Below are positions 46,483 through 57,889 of a DNA stretch of 64,000 nucleotides, piece after piece. The position numbers and the translations under genes were made by a program. The notes beneath the pieces were generated by a model that was given only the letters and a program-made list of their open reading frames with translations, was not told the origin of the DNA and made no database searches. This DNA comes from Hymenoscyphus infarciens. Lineage: Eukaryota > Ascomycota > Leotiomycetes > Helotiales > Helotiaceae. The first letter of the stretch is position 1; every line of letters starts with the position of its first letter. The DNA lies in contig LLCB01000212.1 in the NCBI GenBank assembly GCA_001414345.1, forward strand, positions 41,626 through 105,625, written 5' to 3'.

Positions 46483-48338
46483 ATGTCTTACCAACAACCA
46501 AACATGTCCGGAGGATGGAACGGAAATGGTCCCTATCCAGGCAACAACTTTCAATGGACAGTTGACCCAAGATCCGACCCACAATACCAGTACCACTTTG
46601 CAAACAATAGCGCTCCACAGCCCGGTATGCAATACTCAGGGCAATATCAGCAAGCTCCCTACCCGCAAAACATGTCGTCAGGCTATGAATACCCGACAGC
46701 TCCCTTCCAACAAGAGGCCCTCTATCGTCCAATCGAACAATCGCAAGCCATCCCCGAGAATAACACTCAGCAGGAGAGCCTACGTGCGCATCTTTCTGCT
46801 CTCGATGCCGAGCGGGAGCGGGTTATCCTTGAACTTTCCCAACAGAATAAGCCTTCAATAGCACCAGGGCAACTGCCAAATTCCTCACACAGTAGTTCCT
46901 CCTTCATACCTCCTGAACATCAACAGCATCATCAAAGATGGCAACAACGTCCATTCGAAGCAACCAATGCTGGATTCGCAAATACAAGTGCCTCCTACTT
47001 TCCGCCTCCTCGATATCAGCAGCCTCAACAGCCTTCAGCAGTAGCACCCTGGCAGTCCGAAAATCTCATGACTTGTACACCTGGTACATACAATCCAACA
47101 TCTCATTGGCAACAGCAACAACCACCTTCAGAAGTAGTACAAAGGCATTCCATAAACACGACAAACAATAATTCATACCTTCCATTACAGCAGCAGCAAC
47201 AGCAACAACAATCCAAAATACAACACGTTCATAAATTTAGGAACAAAGTCTGGAGAAAGGAGGAACAACATTCAACCCAACCAACTAGCCGAGTAAAAAC
47301 CAACTTCCATCAAGACTCGGATGCTCCTCAACAGCAACAATTCAATACTGTGCCTAGGTTTGGAAAGAAGGTTTGGAGAAAAGGGCAACAACGTCCCACC
47401 CGGCCATCTGGACGAGTAGACTACGATATGCGTCAACAGCAACAAGAAACTCAATACAAACCTATACCTAACTTTGGCAGAACGGTCTCGAGAAGAGAGG
47501 ACCAACGTCCCATCCAACCATACAGGCGCGCAGAATCCCATGCTTCTCCTCAGTTCTTGGAATTTCCGCCCCAACAACAGGAAGTTCAAACACAAACTAT
47601 TATACCTTCAGTTGAACATGACGAAAACGAGGAAAACGAAGTATATTCTCCCATCGACCCCTCGGAGTATTTCACGGAGTTGTTGAACAAAGGAGCCACC
47701 CCCGACCCTGCCACACAAGTCTCGAAGGTTCCTCGGCAACAAGAGGAACTTCAACTGGAAACTCCTGTGCCTTCCATCGAGAAGGATGACCACCCAATTC
47801 AACAGCCAACCGTGTCTCCTGATCCATTCTTAGAGCAAGACAATGAAAGCACTTTTCATACTGAAGTCAACGATATCCCGCAAGCCTCCCCACGCCAACA
47901 AAGAATACCAGTAGGCTACCAAAACCGCCGAGTTCAAACCCAGAGAGGTGGATTAGGAAGAGGCCGAGACAGAGGGATTCAATATCCACATTTGTTGAGA
48001 GGAGGACATTTCGCCACCCGAAGCCGAATCAGAAGGTATGCAAACATATTCCAACCTCAACGTTCCCGGACTCACCGCCTTGATTGAATAGGAATTTTGC
48101 AACCAGACACTACTTGCGCTTTCGAAGCCGGGGTTTACTCTGCAAATATCCCGTGAAAGTAAGGTCGACGAAGGAAAAGAAAAGAGAATGTTCACACTCG
48201 GGATGGATTCGAGTGACAAACTCACATTGGTGTGAAATTTGTCGCACACTTTGCGCGGAGCTTTCTTGGGAGTGTAAGAGCTGTAAGATCAGAACTTGCT
48301 ACGGTTGCGGGCTAGGAAATCCTAGATCTCGGAGGTAA
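46483..48338 (+). CDS. Q/P-rich disordered protein with RBR-type cysteine tail (cluster member C)
   Basis: Exon 1 46483-48035, intron 48036-48091 (GTATGC..ATAG), exon 2 48092-48338; 599 residues. Residues 1-240 are Gln/Pro/Asn/Tyr-rich and prion-like. Then come three imperfect repeats of about 50 residues, each with an FGKKVWRK-like core followed by RPTRPSGRV-like basic sequence. An acidic/Pro stretch and an RGGLGRGRDRG patch (RGG-like, RNA-binding type) follow. The tail has CSHSGW, CEIC, CKSC and CYGC in the spacing seen in the two upstream genes. Without splicing the frame ends before the Cys tail, which supports the intron. A scaffold or RNA-associated function is only inference. No signal peptide or membrane segment. 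Confidence 0.75.
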
Positions 48339-50605
48339 GGGGTGGTATCAAGGCTGTATATAGAAAGAAACCATGCACCAATTACTTCCTTTTTTGCATT
48401 GAAGATTGTGACCCTTCTTCCCTGGCCTTGTCAGTAACGGGAAAATTGTGCTTCCGGCTTGTTCTCGTACAGTGTATACTCCCGTTATGTTGAGGTATAG
48501 TCTATATACCTAGATACTAGAATAGTCCTAGAATAGGCAAAAACACTTTTGATACTTCTAAGTACTCAATAGTTCTAAGTAGCTATAATAGTCTTAGAGC
48601 TTAGATGTTTTTCTTAAGCTAAGATAGTAATAAAATCATCTAAAAGACGATTATCTCAGCCTGTCTAGAGAGTAACTAGCGGATAGTTCTAAATATTAAG
48701 ACTATTTCTATTAAAGATTACACTAGAATAGTCTAGAGACGCACTCTTCTACTCTCTCTTTTTCTTTAAAGTAGATAGGCTCTTCTCTTAGAGAGATTAT
48801 TTCCTAAAAAAAAACTGCCGCGAGCGTTCTCTATTTTATTATCTAAAGAGAGTTAGAGTTTTATAGTTTTGTTTAATCTTCTTTTAGAGGTTGTTTTCTC
48901 CTTTTTTTATTTATCTATCGAGTTGGCTTTCCTTTTTGGGCTTAGCGCTAAGTGAGAGTGAAGCTAATTTTTGGGCTCTTGCTGTTTGTCTTTTCCTTGC
49001 TAAGAACGGTTCTCAAAGTATATAGCTTTCTAGAATTTGAGGAGTCGCGTAAGAAGCGATGAAAAAGAAACTCTTGCTCCTATGAAAAAAGACGCCATAC
49101 CTAGACCAGATAGAGCGATTTTTTATTGTCAATAGCGGATATATAATATTTGAAGAAAAATAGAGACTCTAGCAAGGACAAGTCTAAGAAGCTTGAAAGT
49201 ATAAAAAAGAAAGCGCCTAAAGAGATTAAAAAGCTTATAAATGACGTGAATGTAGATATCTTCCAGAGGTGAAAAGCAGATAACATTTACTAAGAATAGT
49301 AATCACGATATATACTCTTCTCCATATTTCTCAACAATCAACTAGTTAAAAAGAAGATAAGGTGCGCGTAGTAAAGCTTTGAGATGCTAGAACTTCCATC
49401 ACTTCGCTCAAACTATCTTTTCCAAGCTTGATATCCCCAGCAGGACTGTGCACTTGTTTATAAAGTTGCTTTTAAAGAATGTTTTCTCTTTTGAGTGTAC
49501 TGTTTTGCTGAACATATCAAACTTAGCTTAGATGGAATTTAGTTCAGGCTGTTCTTAGGTAACTATTTAAGCACCAGGAAGTCTTGGCAAGGCCGGTGAG
49601 TCATTATGGAGAGTGACAGACAAACCTGTATTCACGGAAGCCTCTTATAACGTGAAAGTAATAAATCTTGTCTTTACTAATAAGAACAAAAAGAATGGAG
49701 ATGTTCCAAGTGATAAATAGATTAAGCAAGCTTAAACGAGAACTTTCTTTTGGCTGTTGAATAGAGAAAGAATGAGATGGTGAAGTGTTAGGGGTACTGT
49801 TGTGGGGTGCGTCACGTGACCCTTGGCACCTGTTTATATATTTATGAGAGTGCTCTGTACTCTCCTCTCTTGAGCAGACGTTTTACATACCACACATTGA
49901 TCATATTGAATCTACCTTCTTTTGAGCCTCGACTAGGGCAATATAACGAACTCCATTCGATACGACCATCCTGTGATAGGTACAGAGATTGGAGAGAGAG
50001 AATTGAATTGGTATAGAATAGTGAAATGTAAGATTGATTTTATAGGACCTCAGAAGAGAAGTTCAGAGAAGACGGGGGGATATGTTTTATTCTCGATAAT
50101 AGGGTTGTCAATGCTCTCTTCTTTTATCTCTCCAAAGATTCTTTGAAGACTTAGTATTTACTTTAAAGTAAAACTCAAGAGCCAAGAGTCAAAATAAGAC
50201 TGAAGAGAGAGCAAGAAGATGAAGAAAAAGGGAAAAGAAGTAGTTGAACTTAAGAGAGGTGTTAGAAAAGAATAACTAAGCTGTAGGGTCTATAAGCTTA
50301 ACCTTCTATAATATGATAGCTTCTAGAATTGATTTTTTTGTTTTGAATCTAGGGCTACTTGAAAAGGATTTGTTAAGATGAGTGAGAAGATGTAAGCAGT
50401 AGATAAGAACCACTTTTCGAAATTTGTACGAGCCACGTCTAAAGAAAGTAGCTCAAGCTAAATGCCAACCTGATTCCCTCCCTCTCCCTCCCACGCCTCT
50501 GCTCTCTCCTTCCTCCCCATCGCGCATTCGCTCCCAGCTCACATTGCACCCCCACACAGACTTACAAGGCCCAAAATAAGGAAGAGCCTAGAAAAAACAC
50601 ATCTG
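48339..50605. other. AT-rich degenerate block, probable mutated repeat
   Basis: From about 48484 the sequence is AT-rich, with many CTAG and TAGAATAG-type motifs and no protein-like frame, grading to normal composition near 50450. Short related motifs (CTAGAATAGTC, TCTAGAGA) recur. It is likely an old RIP-affected repeat, but no terminal repeats were found. Confidence 0.5.
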
Positions 50606-50748
50606 TCTCCGTTGGCCTAGCGGTAAGGCGTTTCTCTTACACACAGCCTGTTCTCTTCTCGATCTTTGAACCAGCCAGTCCCGAGGGTTTGAAGATGGTT
50701 AGTAGTGTGGCACAGAAAAGATCATCAGTTCGAACCTGATATGGAGCA
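50606..50748 (+). tRNA. tRNA-Val(UAC) with a 71-nt intron
   Basis: A box TGGCCTAGCGGT and B box AGTTCGAACCT are present. Acceptor TCTCCGT pairs with ATGGAGC except for a T-C mismatch at positions 1-72. The D stem is GCCT/AGGC. The anticodon stem is TTTCT (50631-50635) with AGAAA (50714-50718), the loop is CT-TAC-A, and the T stem is ATCAG/CTGAT. The intron 50642-50712 follows position 37, the canonical eukaryotic site. Anticodon TAC predicts valine. The intron is longer than usual, and the terminal mismatch could mean a diverged or inactive copy. Confidence 0.7.
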
Positions 50749-51126
50749 AGTTCTTTTTGCAACTCTTTGGTATTGTAGGCTTGGCGAGGTTCTTGTTTTT
50801 ATTCTCCAAGGTCCACTGGTGACTTCAACTTTATCCTACACTATGAGAGCCAAATCAGTTGAAGGCGAAACAGGCACTAACTATCCGACGACATGAGGGT
50901 TAATCCCATGGCGAAATCGTTCAACTAATGACCCACTGTTCTGTTGAATGCTTTGAACTTAAGAGTCAGAAGTGCGTAGAGGTTCATAAGGTACAAGAGA
51001 CTTTCATTTCATTCCACAAACAGATCATGATTTTAACTTCTACGTGTGAAACTGGGAATCTATAACTATACTCTAAGTCTCTTTCTGTCTTCTAAAGGAT
51101 ATCTCCCATCTACGAGAAGGAAAATC
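50749..51126. other. Intergenic, nothing further seen
   Basis: The 63-codon plus frame at 50705 overlaps the tRNA and is rejected. The rest is the 3' flank of the minus-strand cupin gene. Confidence 0.5.
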
Positions 51127-51876
51127 TCACTGCTTCCCCAAAGGGCTTAACAACCATCGCAACCCCCCCGCCTTCTCTTTCCCTACTAATTCCTCCAACC
51201 CCTCCTCGCTCAAAGGCCTACAGAGATTCCAAAGTCAGTTTGCCTTCCTTCCCAAAATTCAACAATCGACAAACAAGCCTCGGGAGCAGAAGAATTGACT
51301 CCTCTCAAAACAACTAGACCAAAATAAACTCCAACTCACAGGATTAACAGTCTCACTGATCAACAATCCCTCGCTCCCCTCTCCACCCTCATCCGGAAGT
51401 AAAAAACTCCCCTTGAACTTCCCCCCATCAACAATCCACTGCAACCTCTCGCCCTTCTTCACGTTTTGCCCTACTACAAAACTCTCAATCCTCTTAACCT
51501 CCCCTGGTTCATCAGCGTGGATGATCACATAAATGCCACGACCGCGATGGAGTGTGTGGACTGTTCTTGCGAGATTACGGTGGAAACCTCCTTGTGGACC
51601 GTGGGGGGTAAGGAGGTAGAAGATTGTTGTTGAGAGGTTCCGGAGTGTGGGATTGAAGTTTGGTCGTTGGGGGACGAGGGATGTGGTTGTGGAGTTTTGG
51701 ATTGGGAAGGGGGAGGGGATAGTGTCTGGAGAACGATCTGTTTCGGCGTAGTAGCATCCTTCGATGTGGGGGAGGAGGTTTAAAGAGGAGATGAGGGATT
51801 GTATTTTTGGTGATTCTTCTGGAGGTGATTTGGAAGGATCTTGGGGTGGGAAGTGGGGGTGGAGGTTGAGTGACAT
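51127..51876 (-). CDS. Cupin_5/DUF985 family protein, 3' end uncertain
   Basis: ATG 51876 opens a 179-codon exon to 51340. Family features are LISSLNLLPHIEGCYYAETDRS near residues 28-49, STTIFYLLTP, the reduced cupin motif HR-N-L, LQWIVDGGKFKGSFLL and GLLISETVNP. This is the small single-domain cupin family of yeast YML079W; its reaction is unknown. A GTGAGT donor at 51339 and TGTAG acceptor at 51218 bound an intron. The last exon 51217-51127 clearly codes LSEEGLEELVGKEKAGG as in relatives, but simple joining of the two exons is out of frame by one base, and the expected G-F-x-F-x-D-H piece is not found. Either a tiny exon is missed, or the 3' end carries an indel. Confidence 0.7.
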
Positions 51877-53029
51877 TTTGTCTGAATTTCTGGGGGAATT
51901 TGGGGAAGACAGAGAAAACTCGTGTTGGAAAAGGATGAGGGGATTCAGAAAGAAATTGAGGACTTAACTTCGGAATCGTCGGTGGACTCATTGCTGACCT
52001 CACTCGATAGCCAACAAACGGTCCCAGACGCTAAGGTTAAAACTGTCAGCTTAACCACACGATAGCTGACGAAGTGTCAAATAAGCGGCCGAGTGGGTGT
52101 TGATAAGCATTGCCCTTGAGAATTGTGACATGATTGTGGAGGAGCTGTCTACATGAGGCTCCTGGAGGGGGAAAATCCAAACTGTCACTGCTCGCGTAGA
52201 AGAGGAGAAGGGAATCGAAAGCGACAAAGAAAATATACTTTACGGAGTAACAAGGAAGAGATATCATATCAGCAAAATAACAAGGAAAGCGTGTGTCTCC
52301 GAGAATTGGATCCTCCTTGGCATCGACTCGGAGCATTTCGCATAAAGCACGCGTTTCAAGACATGACCCGACAGCGGTCTTTGGAGAGAACCCCGCCTGG
52401 TCAAAACTGAATCGACGGCCAGCAAAATTTCTGGTTTCGACAACAAACAAAACAATTGTATTGAGAAGGTTGAACCGCGCGCCCGTTTGGAACCAAGCTC
52501 AAGCTCCAGCTCAAGCGAAAGGGGAGGATTTCATATTTAGGGTGGCAGGCGAATCATTCACCCCTGACCCAACGCACGCACAGCAGCACCGAAGACCCTC
52601 GTCAGCAGCAGCAGCCCGACCACCCCGTTTCCCGGCCAGTCCAGCCAGAAGCAGTCGAGAGAGCAGGCCAGAAAGAACACCAGAAGGACGAACAGACGCC
52701 AAAGACCACAATCATCGGATCTCCCCTTGTATTCATTCTCCTCGTCAACTCCACCATCGACTCCCTCTCTCCCTCCTCTCCTTCTGCGCCATGCGATCAG
52801 TACCAGCAACAGTACGCCTTTCATGAATTACGACCGAATAGACGAATTGAAGACCATCTCATCCACCTTCACTGATCCCTCAACCCCTTCTGGATGTCTT
52901 GTATAAAGCTGTAATATATTCTGATCCGCCTCTTTTTTTCTTCCACCCTCTTTATTTGGCGTCGCATCAGCATCAGCATCCACACCTTCGACTTTCTACA
53001 ATCTCTGGCTATTTACCATATCAGCCGTC
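51877..53029. other. Intergenic and leader of the ArfGAP gene
   Basis: Divergent promoters of the cupin and ArfGAP genes. Overlapping open frames on both strands at 52046-52826 have no motif. CT-rich leader sequence occupies about 52735-53029. Confidence 0.5.
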
Positions 53030-55288
53030 ATGAGCAAAAGGCAGCAGGCGCGCAATGAGCGCGCCCTCCAGGATCTGATCAAGACGGTCCCGGGAAATAA
53101 CGTGTGCGCGGATTGTCAGGCCAGGAACCCAGGTGAGTCGATTGAGCTCCCAAACTTCTGGGTCGCGAGAATGTGCTAATGCAAGGAGTAGGATGGGCGA
53201 GTTGGAGTGTAAGTTTTTCCTGAAGCTGCTCAAGCGTCGCGGTGCGGAAATGCAAGGTAGATGAACTGACAGCCAATAGTTAGGTATATTCCTCTGTATG
53301 AGGTGCGCTGCGTTGCACCGAAAGCTTGGGACGCATATCACAAAAGTCAAGTCTTTGAGTATGGACTCGTGGTCTACGGAGCAGGTCGAGGTACGTCGAG
53401 CTATGTTTGTCTGGAAATCGCTCTGGCTAACATTTGGTAGAATATGAAGAAACATGGAAACATCGTCTCGAACCGCACATACAATCCGACCAACTCGAGA
53501 CCTCCAATCCCAATTGACGCCGACGAAGCCGATTCAGCGATGGAGAGATTTATTCGACAAAAATATCAGGATAGGACGGTCAAGGCGCGAGAGCCGGTGC
53601 GGCACAATAACACGGGAAGTACAGGAGGATCAGACGAACCACCACCTCTGCCACCAAAGACTGGCAGTAGATTTGGCTTTAGATCTGCGTCTTCTATATT
53701 CCCACTCTCTTCGAAATCCAAGCGCGAAGCTGCAGCCAACGCTCGTCATGATTTCGATCAACAAGAATCGCAACAAAGACGATCACCCTCCCCACCACCG
53801 AGAAAGCCCTCGAGGATTTTCCGTACTACATCGTTCAGCAATGATACCCAGGACGATTTAGAGAACAAGATGACGAAGCTACGGGATATGGGATTTAGAG
53901 ACGAGAAACGGAATATGGCTGTGCTAAAGGGATTGAATGGGAATTTGGAAAAGTCAATTGAAACTTTGGTACGACTTGGAGAGGGTCAAGCACCAACTCC
54001 AGTACCCAAAGAGAACGGCACGAAGCCAACCTCTCGTTCGCGAACGCCTATAACTCCGACGGCTGGCATAAGTTTTGGAAATGCTGAGGAGAAAGCCGCC
54101 CCTTCAAAAGCGACTAGTAATCCTTGGGAAATGCTCGATGCCCCTCCACCACCTGCGAAACCACAATCCTCTCAATCAACAGGAAACATGCAACCGCAGA
54201 GTCCGATGGCAGGAAACAATCCTTATCAGCAATTTACTAGCTCGAACCCATTTGGTTTAATGCCATCTCAATCGCAGGTTAATTTGAATCAATCATTCCA
54301 AAACATGGCTATATCTCCGACTTCTTCTCAACCACCACCTCTTTTCCCGAACCACACTGGTGGATTTCCCGGTCCCCAGCCTACACCACAGCAGCAGTTG
54401 TACCAACAATCCATGACTCCCCCTGTTCCCTCCGTGCCGAATCAATACTATCCTCCTGTCATTTACGAGAATTCTACTCAGCAACCTCCACAGCAAAATA
54501 CCAGTTATAATCCTTTCATGCAGCAGCAGCAGCAAATTCAACCGCAGCAGCAGCAATTTCAAGCTCAACAGGCGCCTCCGGTAAACACCAACTTTCAGAG
54601 CAACCCATTTCTTCAACAGTCGCTGGGTGGTAGCCAAAGTGTATATAACAGTCCGATAGAGCACTCCCCTATGTCATACCGCTCGCCTGCCGCCCTCCAC
54701 AGTCACCAGAATCTGCAACAATCGAATCCATTCCTTCAGGGTAATTCGCAGCCACAAGTTCAACAGCAGGTCCAGCAACAACAGAACTATCAGGCGCAAC
54801 AACAGCAATACTACCAACAATTCCCGCAACAAACTCACCCTGTACTTCCCCAGCAGACCTTGAGAGCGGATAAACGTAGTATCATGGATCTCTACAATCA
54901 TCCTCAATTAGCCCCTGCGCTTGTGATGGAAGCCCCGCAACAACAACAGCAAGATCCAATGCAGAACCAGAACCAAAATATGGCTACCGTTTCTCAGAAT
55001 TCGGAATATCAACTCCAGCAACAACAACATCCAATGGGTCTTGCATCGCCGGTGGGAAGTAGAAATCCATTCATGTTGAGTGGGGCAGGAAATGTTCAAA
55101 ATCCGGGTGGTCTTGCTAGTGGTGGTGGGAATGCAACGGGGAACTTGGTGTCGTTTGCGCCGGCCCCTGTAAATAGTGGGCCGCGACATGTTAGTCAGGA
55201 GAGTGTCAGTATTGATGCTGGGGGATGGCAGAATGGGAGGCATAGTCCGGATGCGTGGGGGACTATTAGTGCTAGGTCTGTTAGATGA
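53030..55288 (+). CDS. ArfGAP-UBA-glutamine-rich protein (Gts1/Ucp3-like)
   Basis: ArfGAPs stimulate GTP hydrolysis by Arf GTPases in vesicle traffic. Exons 53030-53132, 53192-53208, 53280-53390 and 53441-55288 give 692 residues; exon 2 is only 17 nt. The zinc finger is C26, C29, C46, C49 (CADC..CMRC), followed by [15 protein letters not shown] with the arginine finger R54. A Pro-rich region leads to a UBA domain at about 219-262 ([28 protein letters not shown]). The C-terminal 400 residues are Gln/Pro/Asn-rich with several NPF-type motifs (SNPF, NPFLQ), which in relatives can bind EH domains. The order ArfGAP, UBA, Q-rich tail matches yeast Gts1 and fission yeast Ucp3. The exon structure rests on splice consensus and frame agreement. 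Confidence 0.9.
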
Positions 55289-55911
55289 GTAAGATAGATG
55301 ATGAGTTGAATTAATATATTTTTGTGTGTTCAAGATGGGTTTTCTGTCTATATATATCTTTTGTTTGGAATTGATTTTGCGTGGGATAAATGAGTAGGGT
55401 TGAAATTCTGAAAGGTTGGGATGAACTGGGAAATAGTGAGGTGATACTATAGCGTGGACGGCATTTAGCCTATGTTGCCTGTGGTGGCAGGGTTATTTGG
55501 TTATTTTATATCAGGCTTCTGGTCGCTGATTCGTTGGGCCGGGGTGGTCTTTCCTTGTGTTGATGACGGCTGCTCCTTCCCGTAGTGGCACTCAGAGCTT
55601 GTTTTTTAGTGTAGACGGGGTGTGGGTTCTAGACCTCAAAGGGTAAGGTTACACTCAGGTTGATTCCAAGTTCCAACTCCCAACTCCTCTCTCTCATTAA
55701 GTGCGTGGCTAGGTACTTTTGCTACGTCTTCAATCGTGTGGTTTTTGACCTTACCTACTTGCCTTGCCTCGTCTACTACCTCGCCATCGACCTGCGTGAA
55801 AAGGAAATCTGGGGTCCCCGCATTCTCTCGTTACACTCACCACTGACTGCACTGTGGTAAAGGAAGACGGAAGTGCCCTCCAAGTCAAACGAAGGGGAAA
55901 CGAAAGCAATC
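55289..55911. other. Intergenic, no gene
   Basis: 3' flank of the ArfGAP gene and promoter of the first Dabb gene. No structured feature is seen. Confidence 0.5.
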
Positions 55912-56841
55912 ATGACATCAACAACTCCCTCCCTCTCCACCACCCCCGGCCCAGGACGACCACCCCCCTCGATAACGAGACCGAAACGCAAACCTTCTGT
56001 CCCGATATCGCCTCTCTTTCCTGGAGCTCCTCATTCTGCGCAGGGGAAACGGTCGCTTACTACGACGTTGATTTTGGTTGCTGTTACTTTTTTGCTGTTT
56101 TTGCAGTGGAGTGTGTATGGGGGACGCGGTGAGAGGTTGGGGGAACGTGTTGATGTTGGGTTGGGGGTGGGACATGGAGGAGGGATTGGGAAGGGAGGGG
56201 AAGGGCAAAAGGGGGTTGTGCAGGTTGTGCTTTTTGAGTTTAGGGTTGGGGTTGAGTTGGAGGTTATTGAGTTTGTGAGTTCTTTTCTTTTCTCACCTTG
56301 TTTCGTTTTTAGTTTGCGTTCTAGGACGAATTCCGGAAGTCGTGAGGGGATGGCGCGTGGGAAAGTGAAAGTGGGGATTTGAATGCGAGGGGTTTGGGTC
56401 TTGAAAGTTGAGTATATGCTAACCATTTTCTTGGCACAAAGTATTGCAATAGATTCCTCTCCCTAAAAGAGAAGGCCACGAAGGAAGAAGAAAATGGCAA
56501 GTCGAAACCTTATATCAGGAGTATTAATGGTGGGAAGGATGTTAGTGGGTTACAGGTACAGATTCCCCTCCTTCGCTTCTCCTCCTCACCCATTTTCTCC
56601 CCTTCCCTTTCACTCTCTCGTCACACTGAGTTTTTACTAACTGTTTTCACAGCACAAACTAACCCACATCTTCATCCTCGAATTCGCAACTCAAGACGAT
56701 AAAAGATACTACCTCGAAGAAGATCAGGCACGTGTGGAGTATCAGAAGAGTGTCGAGGATATCGTGAAGGATACTTTGATCCTGGATTTTGTGCCGGGGG
56801 ATTGGGGGACTCCGAGGACCGGGGAGAGAGGGGGTAGTTGA
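55912..56841 (+). CDS. Membrane-anchored stress-responsive A/B-barrel (Dabb) protein, copy 1
   Basis: Exons 55912-56274, 56442-56555 and 56653-56841; 221 residues. A Pro/Ser/Thr-rich N-terminus of about 45 residues precedes one hydrophobic helix (LILVAVTFLLFLQW), then a Gly-rich linker and a Dabb domain: VVQVVLFEFRV, FLSLKEKA, INGGKDVSG, THIFILEFATQDDKRYYLEEDQ and LILDFVPGDW. All three exons are phase 0 and their junctions fall at the same domain points as in the next gene. Dabb proteins are small ferredoxin-like dimers, some acting in polyketide or stress metabolism; no reaction can be assigned. The single N-terminal helix suggests a type II membrane anchor, uncommon for this family. Confidence 0.8.
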
Positions 56842-57889
56842 ATTTCATCTAGGGGTGTGATAAGGAAGAGGGGGGAATGGGATGGGGATGGGTAATGAGG
56901 GGATTGTGGTAATTGGGGACGTGAATTGTGAGATAGGCGAGCGATGGGAGTGTATGACGAATATATGAAATCGATGGGCTTGAAATGGGATTGGGATTAG
57001 GTTTGTACTTTTGGAGGGCTAGGATGGATATGAATAGGGAAAAGGAAATACCTCGTTTATAGGAGGAATTGTTAATGATTAAGGATACATTTCGGGTCCT
57101 CGACGTAACTTCAGATGAAGACAGCCCTCATCCTGGAACTCTCGATTAAGCTTAAACCGTTTCTTGGTATTCGAAGGTCCTGGGCTTGTTAGGCAGGGTA
57201 GCACGGAGGTACCGAAGGTTCTGACATGCTACTCTCCTCCACTCTCTTAAAAATTAAATGTTATTTCTGACAGCTGGGACCCTTAAAATCATGCGGGTGT
57301 TCCACCAAAAAAAGAAGGTTCAGGTTTAACGTTTATTTGAGGAGGGGGGAGAGAGAGAGGAGTAAGAAAGACGGGCTTTCCTATGAGTACGTATACTTCT
57401 ATTACCTTGCCTAACCTTGATTATGTAACACTGTCTAGGACCTTAGAGATAGAGTAGTTATAATTATAATTATATAAATAATAAACTGTTTATATATTTA
57501 TATAAGTATAGCTGAAAAGCTTCTTATTTATAATTAGATAAATTAACTCCTAATATGTCCAAGTAGCGAGTGCTTTTTAAGAAGAGTCTAGGAGCTTGAG
57601 TTTTTAAGTTCATTATTCTTTAACGTAAGAAAAGGGGGTATTTCTCTGCTACCTCTCTATTCTCATAACTAGAGTCTATCTTAAACAATTACGGTGTCGA
57701 GTGCAGGTTGTTCACGGGGAGGCTATGTAAAATAAAGTTGAGTTGAAAAATTGAGGATCTTTGGGGATGTTCAGGTGAATGTGGAGGTAGTCTTCTGGCT
57801 TGACTTCTATTGAACCCGGGGGGGGGGGAATTTCCAGCGCCAAGCCCTCACCAGAAACCGCACACCCCTCGTCTCCCTCCCACGACGAG
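56842..57889. other. Intergenic with an AT-rich patch at about 57430-57560
   Basis: The patch contains TATAATTATAATTATATAA-like sequence and no frame; it may be a small repeat relic. A short G run (57819-57828) precedes the next gene. Confidence 0.5.

Noticed and set aside
54293..54664. 123-codon minus frame rich in Leu and Arg
   Set aside because: Antisense shadow of the Q-rich tail of the ArfGAP gene.
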